In this document: positions 58,465-64,000 of the stretch, piece after piece
Position numbering within the stretch: position 1 is the stretch's first letter
Layout: every line of letters starts with the position of its first letter
Assembly (NCBI GenBank): GCA_024235875.1
Contig: JACKLP010000009.1
Span: 1-64,000 of the forward strand
Direction of reading: 5' to 3'
From: Burkholderiaceae bacterium
Lineage (GTDB): Bacteria > Pseudomonadota > Gammaproteobacteria > Burkholderiales > Burkholderiaceae_E
Length of the DNA: 64,000 bases
Made by a program: the position numbers and the translations under genes
The notes under the pieces: generated by a model
The model's database searches: none
What the model saw: the letters and a program-made list of their open reading frames with translations, nothing else
Told to the model about the DNA's origin: nothing

Positions 58465-59429
58465 GCCGGGGCTCCATAGTCGTGGGGCTCGATGCTCGCA
58501 CCGGCACGCGACAACAGGCTGGGCAGGCCGTCGGGGCCGACCAGGTGGAGCGCGCCGACCACGGCGAACACGTCGGGGATGCGGCGCACGAGCGCAACGA
58601 AGCGGCTGGCGATTCGCTGGTCGCGATCGCCGAACATCCGCTGGCGCGCCGCGGGGATCGGACCGAAGGTCTCATCCTTGAGCGCCTCGAGCGCGGCCGC
58701 ATCGCCGGCTCGCCAGGCCGCCATCAGCCCGTGCCCGGCACGAGGTGCTCGGCGCAGCCGCTCGAAGCGCGCCAGCAGCTCGGCCGCCTGTGCCTCCGGT
58801 GTTCCGCCCGCGATCGCACGGAGTTGCTCGAGCGCTTGTTCGAGTTCGGTGATGGCCAGGCCACGAATGCCCGCGCGGCGCACGAAGTGGCGATCGATTC
58901 CCAATGCCGGATCCAGTCCTTGCCGAGCGGCACTCGTTTGCAGCAGCCGCAGCCCGAGCGCCCAGGGTTGCAGTCGTGACAAGTGCTTCCAGCGCGCGTC
59001 GTCGAATCCGAAATGTCGCCGGATCCGCAACGTGGCTTCGACGCCGACCAGGTCCTCGATGCGCTGGCGCCTCGGGAGGACGGACATGCGGGCATAGGCA
59101 CCGCGAAGTTCATGCGCGCGGGCCACCGGATCGATCTCGACGGCCAAGCGTGTCGAAGCCTGCCACGCGCGCGTCACCGGGCCCGGCAGCGGATAAAGAT
59201 TGTCTGCGCCCGCGTGTATGGATCCGAACAGCCAGGCCGGCCCCTTCGAGCCCGGCACGGTGACGCGCATCAGCATCGGACGGTAGCCATCGGCGACGCC
59301 GGGGCGGGCGCCGGCGCATCCCGACAGCCATGCCGGCGCGGCGGAGGCGAGCGCTGCGGTCGCGAACGCGCCGCGCAGCGCCGCGCGGCGCGAGCCTTGC
59401 AGTCGCGGGCTCAGAATCCGACCGCGCAT
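58461..59429 (-). CDS. TraB/GumN-family protein
   Basis: A 322-residue TraB/GumN-type protein, a putative metalloprotease-like fold. Family motifs are PAWLFGSIHAGADNLYPLP near residue 64 and VFAVVGALHLVGPDGLPSLL near residue 290, each with a conserved His or GxxH element, and the middle motif GLDPALGIDRHF near residue 172. The N-terminus has GSRRAALRGAFATAALASAA followed by LSGC, a combination of twin-arginine-like and lipobox signals. Export and lipid anchoring are likely. The gene overlaps the gamma-glutamyltransferase-like gene by 19 bases and the hydrolase by four. Confidence 0.85.
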   Translation of the reverse strand: MRGRILSPRLQGSRRAALRGAFATAALASAAPAWLSGCAGARPGVADGYRPMLMRVTVPGSKGPAWLFGSIHAGADNLYPLPGPVTRAWQASTRLAVEIDPVARAHELRGAYARMSVLPRRQRIEDLVGVEATLRIRRHFGFDDARWKHLSRLQPWALGLRLLQTSAARQGLDPALGIDRHFVRRAGIRGLAITELEQALEQLRAIAGGTPEAQAAELLARFERLRRAPRAGHGLMAAWRAGDAAALEALKDETFGPIPAARQRMFGDRDQRIASRFVALVRRIPDVFAVVGALHLVGPDGLPSLLSRAGASIEPHDYGAPA

Positions 59430-61027
59430 CCGTCACGCCGGCTGTCACTGGCCGCCACATAGCCGTCTTCGAGCTCGTCCGACAGACGCCAGATGAACTG
59501 GCCCGAACCGAAGTCCATGTAGCTGTCGACGATCTCCTCGATCTGATGGCCGCGCGCCGCGAGCGCCTCCCGGACCTCGGGTTCCATCGTCTGCTCGACG
59601 TCGACCGAAAGGCCACGGTTGACCTTCCATCGCGGCGCGTCGCATGCAGCCTGCGGCTGCTGGCGATAGTCGATCATTCGCACCAGCGTTTGAAGATGCC
59701 CTTGCGGCTGCATGTTGCCCCCCATGACACCGAAACTCATCTGCGGCTTGCCATCGCGCGTGAGGAAGGCGGGGATGATCGTATGGAAGGGGCGCTTGCG
59801 CGGAGCGACGACGTTCGGATGATTCTCGTCGAGCGAGAAACAATGTCCGCGGTTCTGCAGCGATACGCCTGCCTCCGGGACGACGAGTCCGGAGCCGAAG
59901 CCCATGTAGTTCGACTGGATGAATGACACCATCATGCCGCTTTCGTCGGCAGCGCTCAGGTAGATGGTGCCGCCGGCCGGCGGCATGCCGTGCTGGAAGT
60001 CGGTCGCGCGTTCCAGGTCGATGCGCTTGGCGCGCTCGGCCAGATAGCCGTCGTCCAGCAGATCGGCGGCGCGAACCTGCGTCATGTGGCGTTCGTCGGC
60101 GACCCAGCGATAGACGTCGGCAAACGCGCACTTCATCGCCTCGATCTGCAAGTGTCGCGCCTGCACGGAGTCGGCGGGCATCGACGCCAGATCGAAGTGT
60201 TCGAGCATGCCCAGCGCCATCAGGGCAGCGATACCCTGGCCGTTCGGGGGGATCTCGTGCAAGGTGTAGCCCCGGTAGTCGCGCGAGATCGGCGTGACCC
60301 AATCGGGACGATAGTCGCGCAGGTCGGCCGTGGTCATCGCCCCACCGTGCTCGCGGATGAAGGCCGCGATCCGATCGGCCGTCTCGCCCTCGTAGAAGTC
60401 GCGACCCTTGGTCTCGGCGATCCGTCTCAGGGTCCGGCCGGCCGCGGCGAAGCTGAATCGCTCGCCGATCCGCGGCGAGCGACCGCGCGGCAGGAAGGCC
60501 TGCGCGAAGCCCGGAATCGACTTCAGCTCATCTTCCTGCGCGACCCACTTCTGATTGACGATCGGCGTGATGCCGAAGCCGCGCTCGGCCAGTTCGATCG
60601 CCGGTTCGAGCAGCTCCTCGAACGCGAGCCGGCCGAACTTTTCGTGCAGCGCGCTCCAGGCGGACACCGCCCCGGGTACGGTCACGGTATCGACGCCTCG
60701 CTTCGGATAGACGCTGCCATGGCGACGTCTGAAATACGCGAGGTCCCATGCCGCCGGCGCCGTGCCCGAAGCGTTCAAGCCGTGCAGCGATCGGCCGTCC
60801 CAGACGATCGAGAATGCATCGCTGCCCAGGCCGTTGGAGATCGGCTCGGTGATGGTGAGCGCGGCCGCTGCCGCGATCGCGGCGTCGACTGCATTGCCGC
60901 CCTTCAAGAGCATGCGCAGGCCGGCCTGTGCCGCCAGCGGGTGGGAGGTCGATACGACGTTGCGCGCAAAAAGCGGTGCACGCACGGTGGGGTACTTGGC
61001 CTGCCAGTCGAATGGATAGTGGTCCAT
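59411..61027 (-). CDS. gamma-glutamyltransferase-family N-terminal nucleophile hydrolase
   Basis: A 538-residue GGT-superfamily precursor. The autocleavage and nucleophile threonine is T354 in PAGGTIYLSAADESG. Upstream landmarks are GGNAVDAAIAAAAALTI near residue 43, SNGLGSDAFSIVWDG near residue 64 and PPNGQGIAALMAL near residue 260; FHTIIPAFLTRDGKP and GVMGGNMQPQGH follow the cleavage site. There is no signal peptide, unlike secreted GGT, so it should be cytoplasmic and may act on other gamma-glutamyl or amide substrates, like the YwrD/HpxW-type relatives. It starts the coupled four-gene set. Confidence 0.9.
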   Translation of the reverse strand: MDHYPFDWQAKYPTVRAPLFARNVVSTSHPLAAQAGLRMLLKGGNAVDAAIAAAAALTITEPISNGLGSDAFSIVWDGRSLHGLNASGTAPAAWDLAYFRRRHGSVYPKRGVDTVTVPGAVSAWSALHEKFGRLAFEELLEPAIELAERGFGITPIVNQKWVAQEDELKSIPGFAQAFLPRGRSPRIGERFSFAAAGRTLRRIAETKGRDFYEGETADRIAAFIREHGGAMTTADLRDYRPDWVTPISRDYRGYTLHEIPPNGQGIAALMALGMLEHFDLASMPADSVQARHLQIEAMKCAFADVYRWVADERHMTQVRAADLLDDGYLAERAKRIDLERATDFQHGMPPAGGTIYLSAADESGMMVSFIQSNYMGFGSGLVVPEAGVSLQNRGHCFSLDENHPNVVAPRKRPFHTIIPAFLTRDGKPQMSFGVMGGNMQPQGHLQTLVRMIDYRQQPQAACDAPRWKVNRGLSVDVEQTMEPEVREALAARGHQIEEIVDSYMDFGSGQFIWRLSDELEDGYVAASDSRRDGCAVGF

Positions 61028-61198
61028 GGCAACGATGTCTCCGCGTGGATGAGCGAAAGGCCGGCCGGGGGTTCAGGATCCGAGGCCCCGACACACGTCG
61101 GGCCGGCGCCCGCTCGGCAATCGGCGAGTCTAGCAGGCCGGCGCGTGCCGATCGCGGGATTCGCCGCGCCGCTGCCGGGGCCTGCCTGGCGGGTCGAC

Positions 61199-61912
61199 TC
61201 AGCAGCCCAGCATCGTGGCCAGCTGGTGGATGTCGTCGGCGTTGAAATCCGCGACCGGATCATCGCTCGTGTCGTTCGGACGGTTCGGGCCGAACTCGGC
61301 AGGGCGGCGGATGAAGGCCGTCATCAGGCCGCAGGCGCGCGCCGAGGCCAGATCGTTCTTGTGGGCCGCGACCATCATCACCTGCGCCGGATCGACGTCG
61401 AACACGTCGGCGACACCGAGGTAGGTCTGCGGGTCGGGCTTGTAGTGGCGGAAGTTCTCGGCCGAGAGGATCAGGTCCCAGGGCAGGCTCGCATGCTTGG
61501 CCATCTCGGCGAGCAGCGACAGATTGCCGTTGGACAGGGTACAGATGTGAAAGCCGCGACGCAGGCGCGCCAGTCCGCCCGGCGAATCGGGCCAGGGATC
61601 GAGCCGGTGCCATACCCGGTTCAGCTCGACACGGGTTGCCTCGTCGAGTGCGCAATCCGCCTTCTCGAGCACATCGTCGAGGATCATGCGGTGCAAGTCG
61701 TCGATCCGGGTCCAGCCGAGCTCGCCGCTGCGCACCCGCTCCATCGCGACCGGATAGCCGGCGCGCCAGGCGCTCGCCACGGCGTCCGCGTCCAGGCCGC
61801 GTCCGAGCGCCTCGACCTCGCGGCGCACCGTCGAGTACCAGTCGACGACGGTGCCGAAGACGTCGAATGCCAGCACCTGCGGGCGTCGCGGCATGTTCTG
61901 ATCGTGTTCCAT
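61199..61912 (-). CDS. type II haloacid dehalogenase-like hydrolase
   Basis: A 237-residue HAD hydrolase of the L-2-haloacid dehalogenase type II group. The nucleophile is D17 in LAFDVFGTVVDWYS. The CTLSNGNLSLL segment is motif II, ENFRHYKPDPQTYL contains the motif III lysine, and VAAHKNDLASARACGL is motif IV. These are the residues needed for hydrolytic attack on 2-halocarboxylates, but the family also has phosphatase-like members. It follows the response regulator by 14 bases on the same strand, so it may be part of that system's transcript. Confidence 0.88.
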   Translation of the reverse strand: MEHDQNMPRRPQVLAFDVFGTVVDWYSTVRREVEALGRGLDADAVASAWRAGYPVAMERVRSGELGWTRIDDLHRMILDDVLEKADCALDEATRVELNRVWHRLDPWPDSPGGLARLRRGFHICTLSNGNLSLLAEMAKHASLPWDLILSAENFRHYKPDPQTYLGVADVFDVDPAQVMMVAAHKNDLASARACGLMTAFIRRPAEFGPNRPNDTSDDPVADFNADDIHQLATMLGC

Positions 61913-61926
61913 CGGTCCAGGGCCTC

Positions 61927-62652
61927 CTATGCCTCTCCACGAGCCGGCGAGCCGAGCCCGGCCTCGGCGCTCCTTGGCGCGGCGGCGATGTCGATCGACA
62001 TGCCCGCGCTTTCGAGCAGGCGGGCCAGTTCGACAGCGCTTCGAACCTCCATCTTGGCGAACGCATTCGAGCGATGCACTTCGACCGTGCGCATGCTGAT
62101 CCCGAGTTCGGCGGCGATGACCTTGTTCAGCTTGCCGGCCAGGACTTCGCGCATCACGTCGTGTTCGCGTGCGCTGAGGCGGGCCAGGCGCTCATCGACC
62201 TCGGTCGCGCATTCGCGACGCGCGATACGTCGGCGCGATTCCTCGATGGCCTCGAGCACGCGATCGACGAGCCGGTTGTCGCCAAACGGCTTCACGAAGA
62301 AATCGAACGCGCCATTCTTGAGCACGTCGACAGCCATGTCGATGTCTCCGTGTCCGGTCAGGAAGATGACCGGTGCCGGCAGATCGGGGTAGCGCAAGCG
62401 CAGCCGATCGAACAGTTCGAGCCCGGACATGTGCTTCATCCGCACGTCGAGCACGATGCAGGCCGGCCGGCACACCCAGCGCTCGCGGGCTTCGATGCTG
62501 GCCCAGAAGCTCTCGCCGCTGGGGAAGTGGGTCGAATCGAGTCCGCGCGATGACATCAGGAACGAGATCGCCTCGGCCAGCACCGGTTCGTCCTCGATCA
62601 GGTAGACGGCCGGCGGCAGTGACGAGGGAGCCGGACGGGGTAGGGCGTTCAT
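61927..62652 (-). CDS. two-component response regulator (FixJ/NarL output type)
   Basis: A 241-residue regulator. The receiver domain covers about residues 14-130: acidic pair in VYLIEDEP, the phospho-acceptor Asp in CIVLDVRMKHMSGLELF near residue 69, Thr in FLTGHGDIDMAV and Lys in FFVKPFGD. The C-terminal LuxR-type HTH contains LSAREHDVMREVLAGKLNKVIAAELGISMRTVEVHRSN. It starts at the ATG at 62652, which has GGAG upstream. The cognate kinase is encoded 13 bases upstream. The target genes are unknown; the haloacid dehalogenase-like gene downstream is a candidate. Confidence 0.94.
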   Translation of the reverse strand: MNALPRPAPSSLPPAVYLIEDEPVLAEAISFLMSSRGLDSTHFPSGESFWASIEARERWVCRPACIVLDVRMKHMSGLELFDRLRLRYPDLPAPVIFLTGHGDIDMAVDVLKNGAFDFFVKPFGDNRLVDRVLEAIEESRRRIARRECATEVDERLARLSAREHDVMREVLAGKLNKVIAAELGISMRTVEVHRSNAFAKMEVRSAVELARLLESAGMSIDIAAAPRSAEAGLGSPARGEA

Positions 62653-62665
62653 CGCTTGCTCCGGT

Positions 62666-64000
62666 TCACGGTTCCATGTGGGCGGGCGCCGAGGCGCTAC
62701 CTGCCTGGATGGGGGCCGCCGGCACCCGGAACCAGAAGCGCGCGCCGCCGCCATCGCGAGGCACGTGACCAAGCTGCCCGTGATGCTGCTCGATTACCGA
62801 TCGACACAGACTCAGCCCGATTCCCATGCCCTCGGTCTTGGTACTGAAGAAGGGATTGAACAGATGCGGCTCGTCTTCGGGCGAAACCCCGCGTCCCCGG
62901 TCGGTGACCGAGACCTCGACCTCGGGGCGTGGCCCGCCTTCGACCCGGCGGGCCACGATCTCGAGGCTGCGGCACTCGGGGGGGACATCGCTCATCGAAT
63001 CGATCGCATTGCGGGTCAGGTTGAGCACCACGAGCTCCAGCATGGTGTGGTCACCGATGACGTCGCATCCGCCCTCGGCGCGCCAGGCGACGCGCACGTC
63101 GGGCTTCTTGGCCTGGAGCCGTATCAGCGGGTCCAGGCTGGAGAGCAGCTCGGCAACCGAGACCGTGCGCCGCTCGATGCGCCGCCGACGCACGAAGTCG
63201 TTGACGCTGCGGATGACTTGGCCGGCGCGCTCGCACTGCTGCCGGATGCGCTCCAGCGCGCCGAGGACCGGCTCCGGATCGCCGCGCCCGACCAGGTTCT
63301 CGCACGCGGTCGCATAGCTGGTGATCGCCGCCAGCGGCTGGTTGAGCTCATGCGACAGTGCCGAGGCCATTTCGCCGAGGGTGGCCATGCGCGCGTTCGA
63401 TTGCAGTTTCTCGGCATGTCGGCGATTCATGTCCTCCGCGCGCTTTTGCTCGCTCAGGTCCAGGATCGATCCCATCCAGCCGGTGTGTCGTCCGGAATCG
63501 TCGATCAGGGGCGCATCGAAGACCAGTACCGGAAGCCGTTCACCGTTCTTGCGAAGAAAGACGGTCTCGACGCCGAGCCTCGACAGGCGGCCCGCCTGGA
63601 GCTCCGCCTGGCGATGCTCGTATTCCTCGCGTGCCTCCGGGTCCCAGTAAGGCATTGGTGGACGCGATCCGATCAGTTCGTGTTCATCGAATCCGGTCAT
63701 GGCGCAGAAAGCCGGGTTCACGTAGGTGATGCGCCCGTCGCGATCGCGCGCGCGCAGGCCGGTCACGAGCGAGTCCTCCATCGCCTTGCGAAACGCGTAC
63801 TGGGCGCGCATCTGGCGTTCGGCCCATACCCGTCGGCGCGTGTCGCGCCACAACAGGCCGGCGCTCGCCGCCAGCGCCACGCTGAGCAGCACCAGCAGCG
63901 CCGTCAGCAGGTTCGGGACGACGCTGGGAAGGCGCCGGATGCTGTTCGCCTGCAGCACGAGTCGGGTCGAGCCCAGTTGCAGCGGTGCGCTGGCCACATA
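62666..64000 (-). CDS. sensor histidine kinase with PAS domain, N-terminus beyond the window
   Basis: The C-terminal part (about 440 residues) of a membrane histidine kinase; the frame is open to the window edge. A hydrophobic helix (LLTALLVLLSVALAASAGLLW, in part) is followed by a PAS domain (ITYVNPAFCAMTGFDEHELIG, TGWMGSILDLSEQKRAE), a dimerization/phosphoacceptor helix with the His in ALSHELNQPLAAI, and an ATPase domain with N, G1, F and G2 boxes (LNLTRNAIDSM, VTDRGRGV, FNPFFSTKTEGMGIGLSL). The visible sequence before the helix looks like the end of a periplasmic sensor. It pairs with the response regulator 13 bases downstream. Confidence 0.92.
   Translation of the reverse strand, partial: YVASAPLQLGSTRLVLQANSIRRLPSVVPNLLTALLVLLSVALAASAGLLWRDTRRRVWAERQMRAQYAFRKAMEDSLVTGLRARDRDGRITYVNPAFCAMTGFDEHELIGSRPPMPYWDPEAREEYEHRQAELQAGRLSRLGVETVFLRKNGERLPVLVFDAPLIDDSGRHTGWMGSILDLSEQKRAEDMNRRHAEKLQSNARMATLGEMASALSHELNQPLAAITSYATACENLVGRGDPEPVLGALERIRQQCERAGQVIRSVNDFVRRRRIERRTVSVAELLSSLDPLIRLQAKKPDVRVAWRAEGGCDVIGDHTMLELVVLNLTRNAIDSMSDVPPECRSLEIVARRVEGGPRPEVEVSVTDRGRGVSPEDEPHLFNPFFSTKTEGMGIGLSLCRSVIEQHHGQLGHVPRDGGGARFWFRVPAAPIQAGSASAPAHMEP

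Noticed and set aside
59990..62392. An 800-codon plus-strand frame across the GGT-like, dehalogenase-like and response-regulator genes
   Set aside because: It spans three well-supported minus-strand genes and has no start context or domain.

Overview
The window is high-G+C DNA (my estimate is mid-60s percent) with densely packed genes, many 4-base ATGA/GTGA start-stop overlaps and no rRNA, tRNA, insertion sequence or CRISPR array that I can see. The gene content points to a metabolically versatile betaproteobacterium, probably Burkholderiales. The evidence is a red-type form I RuBisCO operon with cbbX, cbbY and a divergent cbbR, two solute importers of the kinds abundant in that order (a Bug/TctC tripartite tricarboxylate transporter and a Liv-type ABC transporter), and a two-domain salicylyl/2-aminobenzoyl-CoA monooxygenase-reductase. 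The assignment rests on gene content only.

Layout. 1-1499: the end of purK and a Sua5-type threonylcarbamoyl-AMP synthase. 1441-12339: a LysR regulator diverges from a ten-gene plus-strand cluster encoding a ThDP enzyme, a four-subunit succinate dehydrogenase/fumarate reductase-like complex, a two-subunit class I fumarase-like hydratase and a complete TctCBA importer. A DUF3617 protein and an enolase-superfamily enzyme follow (12497-14146). 25115-14170 (minus): a long convergent cluster encoding an alpha/beta-hydrolase, a three-subunit molybdenum hydroxylase, a DapA-family lyase, an aspartate-dehydrogenase-like protein and LivKHMGF. 25261-28209: PPK2, an M81 (MlrC-like) protein and a MaoC hydratase. 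37220-28268 (minus): Calvin-cycle operon cbbL-S-X-Y-F-P-T-A with divergent cbbR.

38374-42268: a sigma-54 activator diverges from an Fnr-like regulator, and a DHA2-type exporter follows. 42270-48721: glutaryl-CoA dehydrogenase, RidA-like protein, thioesterase, DUF1992, MsrA, MarR and the monooxygenase-reductase fusion, which suggests aromatic acyl-CoA catabolism. 48758-51746: a Sel1 protein, LemA and two TPM-domain proteins. 51747-52160: the only gene-poor stretch; its minus strand holds a small ORF, two perfect inverted repeats and an intrinsic terminator. 52161-56588: metallo-hydrolase, MFS transporter, glutaminyl-tRNA synthetase and a DUF1499-FKBP fusion. 56684-64000 (minus): a tightly coupled group (gamma-glutamyltransferase-like, TraB/GumN, alpha/beta-hydrolase, beta-hydroxyacid dehydrogenase), then a haloacid dehalogenase-like protein behind a two-component system whose kinase runs off the window.

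The two clusters most likely to be undescribed catabolic systems are 2566-12339 and 14170-25115. The first can be read as import of a carboxylate, oxidation of a (substituted) succinate to a fumarate, hydration to a malate-type product and a ThDP step; its flavoprotein has Cys where succinate dehydrogenases carry the FAD-binding His. The second looks like hydroxylation of a probably nitrogenous compound followed by aldolase and hydrolase steps. Both substrates are unknown.
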